Assembly (NCBI GenBank): GCA_027604185.1
Contig: JADGKB010000007.1
Coordinates: 1 to 64,000, forward strand
DNA length: 64,000 bases
Direction of reading: 5' to 3'
Source of the DNA: Boothiomyces macroporosus
Lineage: Eukaryota > Chytridiomycota > Chytridiomycetes > Rhizophydiales > Terramycetaceae
The notes beneath the pieces are model-generated. The model saw only the letters and a list, made by a program, of their open reading frames with translations. It was not told the DNA's origin and did no database searches. A program made the translations under genes and the position numbers. Below, in pieces: positions 53,997 to 63,521 of the stretch (its first letter is position 1; the number at the start of each line of letters is the position of its first letter).

Positions 53997-56900
53997 ATGT
54001 CATCACAGGAACTGTGCAATATACTACAGCAAGCGACGTCGCTTGACACTGTGAAACGAACAGAAGCTTTGAAAATACTTGAAAATTGGGAAATCGCTCC
54101 AATGTACCATGCGACGCTTCAGCAAATTTATTTGGATGTGAATTTGGATATAAAAATCAGATCTTTGGCTGTTATATCGTTGAAAAATGGAATCGACAAG
54201 TATTGGAGAAAGTCAGCTAAAGGAGCAATTCAACCGCAGGAAAAACAGCTGATTAAGCAGAATCAACTTCAATTTCTTGGGGAAACGAATCGCCAATTAG
54301 CCACACAACATGCAGTTATTATTGCCAAAATTGCAAGACACGATTTCCCCAATGAGTGGTAAATTTTGAATAACGCAGGCCGGATTTATTGGATATATTG
54401 ATGCCAGTTGTAGAGCAAAGTTTCAATTCAAACTCCAGTATGAGATTCAACTCCCTATACACCCTTCATCTAGTGATGAAATCCCTGACATCTAAAGCTT
54501 TGCCATCTGCTAAGCGCATAACGCAAATGATAACACCAAATGTTTTTCGATTTACCCTGACTGTATTTCACACTCAACTTGCAAAGTTTTTCGCTCTTGT
54601 TGAACAGAATTCTACTGATGTTAACGAGATTAATGACGCACTTGTATTGTCAAAAGTTGCTCTAAAATGCTTACGCAGACTTACCATTAATGGATACCAG
54701 AAATTTAGCGAGGCTACTGAAGTAACGGTAAGTACTTGATAATCTAGGAATTATTTGCTTCTTTGAATGGGTACCTTCCAAAACTACAGACTATATGTAA
54801 GCTTTGTTAAATGTAGATGCGCAACTTTCATCCACTGCAAGTGCAAAACCTATCTCAAATACTCTGAATGGGATTTTGATGTTATTTGGAAAACTATTTC
54901 TAAATGCATCGACAGACAGAGTTGTGGATTTCATGCTTGTGCCTTCCACGATTGAAACTGTTCGAATTTACTGGGCTTTTGTCGAGTCTGAAACTTTGGG
55001 AGGTAATCAATTGTAACCAAGATGATCCACTATATGAGAATATCAAAATTCAAGCACTAAAAATATTAAAAAACATTGTCAAGCACCCTGCGTACCATGT
55101 AGTTTCAGAAAAGCATGCAGATCCTAGAATTCCTGAAGTTCTAAACATATTACATGGTATTCTTACACAAGAATTTATTTTGGCTTGTGCGAAAACGTTA
55201 CTATCTCGTTATATCTGTTTGTCAAAGTCTGACTTGGAACTATGGGAAGACGATCCAGAATCGTTCAATCAGGAAGAAGAATCTGATCATTGGGAATTCA
55301 ACATTAGGGTATTTAAATTGTAATTTAGGGATGCGCAGAGAAACTCTATATGGTTTTGAACTCTAAATACCGAGAGTTACTATCGCCATTCTTGGTAAAT
55401 ACTTTGAATAGCTTAGGTGGTACGTTTTCTTTAATTTAGATCCGAATGCTTCAAATTTATTATTTTTGGAAGGTTTGTATTGCGTATTTGGCTCCTGTGC
55501 CTTTGAACTATATGATTACTTTGATTTTGACCAGTGGTTCGAAACAAAGTTGATTTTTCAAGTTCAAAACAAATTACCAGAGTTCAAAGTATTGCGTAGA
55601 AGGATAGCAGATTTAATGGGACACTGGGTAGGAGTAAAGAGCGCAAAAGAGAAACGAGCAGTATTATATGAAGCTATTATTTCGTTGCTGCAGCCTGGAG
55701 AAGACACTGTGGTCAGATTAAGGGCTACCTCTAATCTGCTCAAGCTAATTGATGACTTTGATTTTGACCCAGCGCAATTTTTGCCTTATCTTCAGCCAGT
55801 GATTGAAAATTTCAAAGATTTGCTGGATGCTGTCGACGAATTTGACTCTAAAATTACTATTATCAATTGTCTTATTGCAATAACTGAACGATTAGAAGGA
55901 CAGGTTGGTTTTGCTAACTTTAGGCTGTTGTAGCAATGGCGCCACTGTTTTCTGTTATTCATAACTTGTGGTTACGATCTGAGGGACAGAATATGTTTAG
56001 AACATCCATCGTCAAAATTCTAACTAAATTTGTTAAAACTTTAAGAGGGGAATCATACCAAATGTACGAAATGGTTGCTCCAATTTTGCAGGAAAGTCTA
56101 GACACTTCAAATCCCGGACATGTATACTTGTTTGAAGAAGGTTTGGAGCTATGGCTGGCAACTATGCAGAACTGCCCTCGTGCTCATCAAGGGTTACTCA
56201 ATTTGGTACCAATCGCAATAAGTTTGTTGGATCTAGGAACCGAAACACTAAAGAAAATTATCCATATTCTGGAGGCGTATATTGTAGTTTGCCCGCAGGA
56301 AATATTCCAGTCTTATATCACTCCAATCACAACAACTGTCAGTGGAATGCTGGAAAATGTTTCTGCACCTGCGGTCGGCACACTTTTAAAAATGATTGAC
56401 CTCATCATTCAATCGGCCAACAACACCAACTGCATACCAGCGCTGTTTAATGTCATTTATTCATCTGGATTTTTCAACAAACTAGTTTCAGTGATATTAA
56501 TTGGGGAAGACCTCAGTGTAGTCATTATCGCTTACATGATGGTGTTGGCTCGAATGGTTTTATATGATCCTAATAGTGTTCTTCATGCATTCGAAGCTGG
56601 AGGTCAAGATATTATAGATAGATTGCTTTTAGCAATGATTGACAAAGTACTTTTAGGTTAACTTTAGTTTGATGCTTTGAGTCATATTAGACAATCCAAA
56701 CTCTTTGCATTGAGTTTTGCTTCGTTGATTTCTACCGGGCATCCAAAAGTTGTCTCAAAACTAGGAGAATTCTTTGCGATTTTCACTTCTGTTGCTGTTC
56801 AGTTAAAGGATTTAGATCGCACAGAGTACGATTAATCTAATTTAGGGCTCAACTCTTTTCATTTGAAGTAAGAAACGAAGATGACGATGAATTCAGTTTG

Positions 56901-57083
56901 GACTTTGAACGTCGCAAATATTTAAACTCGTTAGACCCGCTTTATATGGAAGGCTCTCTCGTTCCCTTCATCAAGACAAAGCTTGCAGAGTTTGAACAAA
57001 AAGTAGGAACCGCATACTTGAATGAATTGACAAGAACGATTGATCAGGATATTATGCTTCAAATCAATAGAATGTTTCAATAA
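53997..57083 (+). CDS. KAP120: Importin-11 / Kap120-type karyopherin beta
   Basis: Nuclear transport receptor, 968 aa in ten exons; introns at 54359-54378, 54728-54747, 54797-54816, 55003-55021, 55309-55328, 55420-55439, 55904-55923, 56647-56667 and 56826-56845 (19-21 nt). The N-terminal importin-N region contains RSLAVISLKNGIDKYWRK and ATQHAVIIAKIARHDFPNEWP, diagnostic of the IPO11/Kap120 branch. Later: a conserved RRRIADLMGHWVGV segment and the C-terminal family stretch with DPLYMEGSL. The frame is open to 53973, but the first ATG is 53997. HEAT repeats make up the whole protein. It converges with NDUFS4, 24 bp away. Confidence 0.92.
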
Positions 57084-57107
57084 AATTAACAGCTAATATA
57101 AGACCAT

Positions 57108-57604
57108 TTATTTGGTATGATGCCAGGTGAGTTTCTTTGGATTGTACTACATTAATAATGCTTACCTTGAAGTTGTTGGAATAACTTCTCACTTTGAATT
57201 TGGCAACCTTTGGTTCCTGAACTACATATTTATACCCTTGCTTTTGAGCAAACAAAATTGCATCCTCCTTGGTGTTAAATTTAATTCTAAGAGCCTGAAC
57301 GGTATCAGCACTATTGTAAATTCACAAGAAACCTTGAGGACCAACCCATCAGTTCGTTTTCCCATCTTTGCTGGACATCGAAATCAATCTTCCAGTAATC
57401 GGTTTCTGCGGTTCCTGATTGCATGTTGGTTTTAGCTGGTCTGTATATTCTAACAGTTCTGGTTGTAACATCAAGAGGAACTCCGGAAACAATATCCGCC
57501 TCATATACAGCTGCTTTCGAATCAGCTGGAATTGTGACTTTATTTTCAGTGGTGAATAATCGGGTGAATACTGGTCGTTTTGCAAATGCTCTGGCGATGG
57601 ACAT
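57108..57604 (-). CDS. NDUFS4: Complex I subunit NDUFS4 (18/21 kDa)
   Basis: 151 aa in three exons; introns at 57311-57332 (22 nt) and 57147-57165 (19 nt). A mitochondrial presequence (MSIARAFAKRPVFTRLF) precedes the ETC_C1_NDUFA4-type domain: [57 protein letters not shown] and the family end with FKVRSYSNNFKYNPKK. It supports assembly of the NADH-oxidising arm. Its presence means the organism respires with complex I. Confidence 0.95.
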
Positions 57605-57654
57605 TAGAAATTGAAAAATTGAAAGCCACTCAAAAAAAATCGCGCTAATTTACA

Positions 57655-59187
57655 ATGGCAAAGAAAGGCAAGAAGGAAAAGGGAAATAAAAGCGAATTTG
57701 GAATTTATAAGAATGAAGAAGAGAGGAGAAAGGCGATGGAAGAAATGAAGCAAAAAGCAAACGTAGGACAATATTTGACAGGTAGGAAAAGCGAATTGCT
57801 GAGGAAAAGATTTACAGATTAAACTCGCTAAAGATCCAAAACAGATGGAAAGAGATTATGAAGCAAGGTAAGCTAAGGATAATTTGAGCCAAGTCTATTG
57901 AGCTGAAGAACCAGATCGAGATATTGAGACAAATTCAATCGCGCAGACTAGACAAGAAGCAAACCGAAATTGACAATTTAAAAGCGTCAATGGTTCAATC
58001 GGAAGAGCAATTTACAAACGCGTTGCAATCTCATTTGATTAATATCGATACTTTGATAGACTTGCAAAACTCGCGATTGGAAACGTTAATAACACAATTT
58101 GACGATGATTTGAATGCCTTGGAAACTGAATTTAACACTGAGCGGTAACTGGACTGTAATTTAGAACTATGTTGCAAATTCAGCACGCAAAAGAACGAGG
58201 AGATACTCTTGGAATTATGATGAGGGCAGAGCACGAGTTTATCGAAAACGAAGCTGATGCCAAGCATGAATATTCCAGTGTGCGAGATGATGTAAAGAAC
58301 AAAGTACGGTATTTTTGATGGTAGAATCTGGAAGAGAAGCATGCGCTGAGAATTCAATTAGAAGGGACCGTTGAAGATCTATGGAGGCAGTTCCAATCCG
58401 CTTTAAATCAGTACAATACCTCTACAGATGAAAGGAAAAAACAATTCGAAGAGCTGAAACAAAAGGACCAGAAGAATGCAAAAGAAATCGAGCAACAAAT
58501 GAAAAAGCTGGTGAAATTGCAGGTAAGATGGATTAATCCAGGAAAATATTGCTCACTTGAAGACTAAAATGAGTAATACTGCCAAGGATTATGAAGAGAG
58601 AAACAAAGCTTTGAAAGAAGAAAAGGATGCGATTCAAGTTCAGTTTCAAGCCTTAAAAAAACGAATGAATACTTTTAGAGAAGAAGAAAGACATCGCCTA
58701 ACTGAACTTACCTTGCTATCCAATAGTGTCATCAAAGCACTAAGAGTTAAAGTGGAAAAGGCAGAGCAAATCATTAAACTGGCTGAAATGAATAGAAAGC
58801 TAGAGACTGAACAAGAAAAGATTTGTCCATTCTATGAGGAATCTCCATTCGAATCAGTAAGACTAATTAACACAGGTGCCAGAAGTTGAAATCGATATTG
58901 AACTTCCAAAAGAATTCCATGGAATGCATCAGTTCAACAAGCGCTTCAACAAAGTATTTTTGGACAAGTTGGCCCTCGAGAAACAATATGCTTCCTTGTC
59001 AGAAGAAAACTCTAGACTTCGAGCAATATTAAAGCAATATTTGGACGGAATTACCTTGTCAGAGTCTGTTATCAATGAACTGAATCCTTTGATTGTTGTG
59101 AACGGAAAGACGAATGCACCATTAAGGCAAAGGGGGCCAGTGCATGTTACTTATGTTGAGGCTGCCCAATGTGTTGCTTCGAAATAA
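57655..59187 (+). CDS. DRC2: Dynein regulatory complex subunit 2 (CCDC65)
   Basis: 469 aa coiled-coil protein of the axonemal nexin-dynein regulatory complex, which regulates flagellar beating. Seven exons; introns at 57763-57785, 57868-57888, 58145-58164, 58304-58324, 58523-58541 and 58857-58875 (19-23 nt). Diagnostic stretches: [39 protein letters not shown] (nearly identical to animal and algal DRC2) and [14 protein letters not shown]. The first intron has two possible AG acceptors; only the distal one keeps the frame. This gene is the clearest sign that the organism builds a motile flagellum. Confidence 0.94.
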
Positions 59188-59207
59188 AGCTCTGTATATT
59201 ATCGGTC

Positions 59208-59357
59208 ATGTCAATTTTTCCACGCACTTTAGCTCTTCACGTTGTTCGCGGCCTCATGGTCTTTACTGCTTTCAGTGTTGGACACGCTGGCACCGACTTT
59301 TTTACTCGGTTCCTTCATTTAATGGTAAATCATCAGAGTATTATTGATTCGCAATAA
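59208..59357 (+). CDS. Small hydrophobic protein, 49 aa
   Basis: An ORF of 49 codons starts 20 bp after the DRC2 stop (MSIFPRTLALHVVRGLMVFT and so on). The N-terminus is basic, followed by a hydrophobic helix, and the end is Asn/His/Ser-rich. It could be a small mitochondrial membrane subunit. No family match; coding status is uncertain. Confidence 0.35.
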   Translation: MSIFPRTLALHVVRGLMVFTAFSVGHAGTDFFTRFLHLMVNHQSIIDSQ

Positions 59358-59557
59358 ACAGTGACAAAGTTCTAAAAGAAACATTTCAATTATTCCGAAA
59401 TTGTCCGATTGCAGTTTCTGAAAGCCGATTTAGTAGATAAATTTCTGGTAGGAAATATTTTTCAATTTTAGGCACCCTATTTCCAAATCCAAACAACACC
59501 ATGCGGAAGAAACCCTTTTGGTAGTGGGCTCAAGCACCGCCCAAGTAACCTGAAAAC

Positions 59558-59565
59558 TATAAATA
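59558..59565 (+). promoter_or_regulatory. TATA box of aspartic protease gene
   Basis: TATAAATA starts 33 bp before the ATG at 59591, the same spacing as at the other protease gene. Confidence 0.55.
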
Positions 59566-59590
59566 CTATTAGAATCGGATCTAAAGTATA

Positions 59591-60766
59591 ATGCTAGCGT
59601 CCCTTGTATTTGCCATTGCAGTTGCTGCTTCACCTGTCCATAAACCGATCAGTGCCAAGATTCACAAAGTCCCATCTACTCATGTTGAAAAACTCAATTC
59701 TGCTCAATTTGCTTTGAATAGATTTTCTTCAAGTTCTGGCAACTCTGAAGACTTGACCAATATCAACAATCTTTTCTACAAAGCCGATATTGTTGTTGGG
59801 ACTAACCAAAAGTTGACCATCGATTTGGATACTGGCAGTTCAGATCTCTGGGTTAGAGGGTCCCAGTGTACTGACAACGGAGATGGCTCATGCCAAGGAA
59901 GCTCAGTTGATACAACTGATAGCAACTTGGTTGACCAAGGTCAAACATATTCCGTAAAGTATGGTTCTGGTGGTGTTAGTGGTGAAATCTATACTGCCGA
60001 TGTTTCAGTAGCTGGTGCAAAAGTCCAAAGCCTTCCAATTGGTGTTGGAACCAACCTTCAAGGGTTTGCTAACCAAGCTGACGGTCTCCTTGGTCTTGGA
60101 TTTGATTCAATCTCCCAAATTTCTCAAGCACTTGGTAAATCTGCTAATTTCTTTGATGGTCTTGGTTTCACAGGAGCAAACAATGTATTCTCATTTTATC
60201 TCTCTGATGCCAAAGATGGTGACAATGGGGAAGTTACTTTTGGTGGAATTGACTCGTCAAAGTTCACAGGGAACATCAACTATGTTCCGTTAAACTCTCA
60301 AACTTTCTGGCAATTTGATGCCACCAACCTTAGCTTCAATGTTGCTGGTCAAACTGGAGCTGTTGGTGATTCAAACTATTCCACTGATGCAATTTCTGAT
60401 ACTGGCACCTCTCTCATTATCCTTGGTCAAACTGCTGCAGATGGAATCAACCAAGCAATTGGTGCTACCTATGATTCCAACCAAGGAGCATATGCCATTG
60501 ACTGCGGTGTAGCTAAAACTGGATCCCCAATTGATTTTGTTTTTGGCGATCAGCAATTCACTCTATCCATTCCGCCACAATATTACGTTCTTGACGCTGG
60601 AAATGGTCAATGTATTTCTGGTATCTTGGCTGGAGCTGGCAATGGAACTCCAAATATTTTTGGTGACATTTTGTCAAGGGCTTACTACACCGTTTATGAC
60701 AAGGGCAACACCCAGGTTGGATTCGCCCTTGCTAAACAGCCTAAAAGAGTTCTTTTCATAGAATAA
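59591..60766 (+). CDS. Secreted pepsin-type aspartic protease (intronless paralogue)
   Basis: 391 aa, single exon. Signal peptide MLASLVFAIAVAASPV; a short basic propeptide; and an A1-family bilobal catalytic domain with Asp residues in DTGSS (about 80) and DTGTS (about 270). The end is YYTVYDKGNTQVGFALAK. It is closely related to the five-intron gene at 14684 and fully lacks those introns. Secreted or vacuolar protein digestion is likely. There is no anchor at the C-terminus. Confidence 0.94.
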   Translation: MLASLVFAIAVAASPVHKPISAKIHKVPSTHVEKLNSAQFALNRFSSSSGNSEDLTNINNLFYKADIVVGTNQKLTIDLDTGSSDLWVRGSQCTDNGDGSCQGSSVDTTDSNLVDQGQTYSVKYGSGGVSGEIYTADVSVAGAKVQSLPIGVGTNLQGFANQADGLLGLGFDSISQISQALGKSANFFDGLGFTGANNVFSFYLSDAKDGDNGEVTFGGIDSSKFTGNINYVPLNSQTFWQFDATNLSFNVAGQTGAVGDSNYSTDAISDTGTSLIILGQTAADGINQAIGATYDSNQGAYAIDCGVAKTGSPIDFVFGDQQFTLSIPPQYYVLDAGNGQCISGILAGAGNGTPNIFGDILSRAYYTVYDKGNTQVGFALAKQPKRVLFIE

Positions 60767-60845
60767 ATAGTATCGCTTTCGCCTTTATTTTGTGTAACTC
60801 GCATGTGAGTCACAGCATCAAAAAATCTTTTTTTTAACTTTCAAC

Positions 60846-62014
60846 ATGGAAACCCAACCATTATTAGCTCCAGTTTATGTTGTCAGGAAGCGATCAAACA
60901 AGTTTTATTACCTTCTCGCTATAGTCGCTACACTGCTAATCAGCTCGTTGGTTCTGTTCACACACATTTCGATTGACACCAATCTCCCAACAGTTGCCGA
61001 ATTCAGTAAAGCACTCGTTACGGAGCAAGATAGCTACAAAGCTATGGTGGTTGATTACGATGGGAACGGTTTGTATGTCGAATCAGAGATTTCTTTTGCC
61101 GATATCAAAGAAACCCAAATACACTACGACATCAGATCCAATGACCCTAAATGCATGGATCACTTGTTCCTGAAGGAAACGATTGCAAACAGGACTTTTA
61201 CATTATATCTTGAAACCAACTATGAACACTACAATCCTCCAAGGGTTCAAGTGTACATCACTATCCACTTACCTTCCTACATCAAGCTTGACGATTTCAA
61301 TGGTAAAGGAGGGCTTAAATGGAATGGCCCTACTTTTCCGGTTCATCACTTTGAAGCAAAGTCGTACTCGGGTTCTATAAAGATTGACGTAATACTAAAC
61401 TAACCTAGCAACTAGTATCTAGTGAATTGACTGCTCATGCAAGCTCTGGCTCAGTCAAACTTACCAAAGTATCTGTGGATGGTCAAGTTAACCTAAAGAC
61501 TTCGTCAGGTTCAATAACTGCACGAGAAGTTGGTGCGACCAATCTAATTATGCATGCTAGCTCAGGCTCTATTCATGGGACTGTCTTGGAATTGAAAGAT
61601 TCTGCAGAGGTCAAAGCTTCATCTGGTTCTGTTGAGTTTGAAGGAAACCTGACAAACCATGAAATGGATAATGTGGTTAAAATTATTACTTCGTCTGGAA
61701 ATATCAGAGCAACCGTAAACAACTACAAGACCATTGAATGTCAAGCATCATCTGGCTCAATTGAATTGGAAGGGACCCCGTTGAAAGAAGAAACTTTATC
61801 CACCCTAAAAACTTCATCTGGAAGTATTCGAGGCACATTCTTTGGATTTGAAGGCGATTTTGATTCTACAACTTCTTCTGGCTCATTGAGAATCAATGGT
61901 AATGTTGATTATGATGTGACCAAAAGTCACCATAAAGCAGGTAGAGTTGGTAGTGGCAGCAGCAGCATCAAAACTTCATCCGGGTCTGGATCAACCTCTC
62001 TTTATTTTAAATAA
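60846..62014 (+). CDS. Type II membrane protein with DUF4097-like beta-solenoid (copy 1)
   Basis: 382 aa; two exons with a 20-nt intron at 61389-61408. A short cytosolic N-terminus (METQPLLAPVYVVRKR), a membrane anchor (FYYLLAIVATLLISSLVLF), a globular region of about 130 residues, then repeats every 20 or so residues with the core ASSGSV/TSSGSI. They predict a right-handed beta-solenoid facing outside the cell (or the organelle lumen). This resembles bacterial DUF4097-type 'putative adhesin' proteins, which also occur in zoosporic fungi. The C-terminus ends STSLYFK. The gene is followed by a diverged tandem copy. Confidence 0.75.
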
Positions 62015-62052
62015 GTGTTTTTTATCCTTTTTTGAATTGTCTTTTTTCCCAA

Positions 62053-63492
62053 ATGGAATCCCAACCGTTACTTGTACATGCCCGCATTGTTCAAAAGTCG
62101 AAAAATAAGCTTTATTGCTGCTGCGCAATAATCGCGGCGGTCCTAATTAGCGCCTTTGCAGTGTATGTCAGCACTCTGACTTTGTCCTCGGAGCCATTGG
62201 AGCAGGTTGCAGTATTTGACAAAGTGCTCCATTCACAACCAGATTCGTATTCAAGAATGGAGATTCATTACAAAGGAAGTGGATTGCATATCGAATCGCA
62301 AGTATCTTTTGAGGAAACTCAAGAACCGAGAATCGGTTATGTGGTAAAATCAAACGACCCCAACTGTTTGCAACACTTGCTGTTTGACCACGAAATATCT
62401 GCCGACAAACTTGAAATTTCAATCACGTCCGATTACAATGGGTTCCATTATCCAACTATACATGTTGATTTGACAATTACTATGCCGAAAGCCAGCACGC
62501 TATCTCAGTTTCAAAGTGAAGGAGGACTGGTTTGGAAAGGTCAAGGAATAAAGTCACCCGTCAAGCACTTTTCATCAAAATCCAACTTTGGGTCATTGAA
62601 GATTAGTGATTTAGATACTGCAAACCTCGAATTGTCCGCCAGTGCTGGGTCTATATCTCTTTCAGATATAACATCTCAAAGTAATATTGATTTGAAATCA
62701 TCTTTTGGTTCTGTTTCATTGGAAAATGTTGCTACCGACTCCCTATCGTGCAAAGTAGATTCTGGTGGTATAAGAACTGACAATGTTACTATCAACGAAA
62801 AAGCTCAATTAGAAACATCATTTGGATCAATTAAAGGAACTGTAAATCCATGTTAATGTAGCAAATTGATGCTGGTACCTTGCATGTGAGTACAAATTCT
62901 GGGGGGATTGAATTCAACAAAGTAAATGTAAAGCTTGACTCGTCTTTCAAGTCTTCCTTTGGCTCAATTACGCTGCATGTACGATTAATGATTAAATTAG
63001 GAAATGAAATCAAATTCGTTGATTGCAAGCGCTTCCTCAGGAACAGTACATGCTTTGAAAGTAGAACTAACAGACGCAGTTGAAATTTCATCATCTTTCG
63101 GATCAGTTCAAGTCGATCTTTGTTATCCAGATTATGGCATAGCTTCCACAAAACTTGAAGCAAACTCTGGCTCAATCAATGGCAAAATATCCAACTACAA
63201 GAAGTTGGACGCTCATTCCAATTTTGGATCAATTAAGCTGGATCTGTCCCCAAGGAAAGACGAGAATTCTTCTACAAAACTGTTTGCAGATTCTGGAAGC
63301 ATAAAAACCACAGTTTACGAATATCAAGGTCAGTTTGATGCAACAACTTCCTCTGGCTCATTAACTATTTCTGGTGATGTAGAGTTTATCGTTGACAAGT
63401 CGCATCAAAAGAGTGGAATAGTCAGAGAAGGAACAATAGGCACTCTCTACTCTCACTCTACATTTGGCTCAACTACATTGAATTTTAAATAA
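62053..63492 (+). CDS. Type II membrane protein with DUF4097-like beta-solenoid (copy 2)
   Basis: 465 aa; three exons with introns at 62842-62861 (20 nt) and 62979-63000 (22 nt). The start MESQPLLVHARIVQKSKNK mirrors copy 1 (METQPLLAP). Anchor LYCCCAIIAAVLISAFAVYV. The solenoid repeats use SSFGSV/SNFGSI cores more than SSGS, so the Phe/Ser choice differs between copies. It is about 85 residues longer than copy 1 owing to extra repeats. Both end GSTxLxFK. Tandem duplication is clear from order, topology and ends. Role unknown; surface adhesion or wall contact are guesses. Confidence 0.75.
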
Positions 63493-63521
63493 AAAAGATG
63501 AATTTATTAACAAGAAAATAG

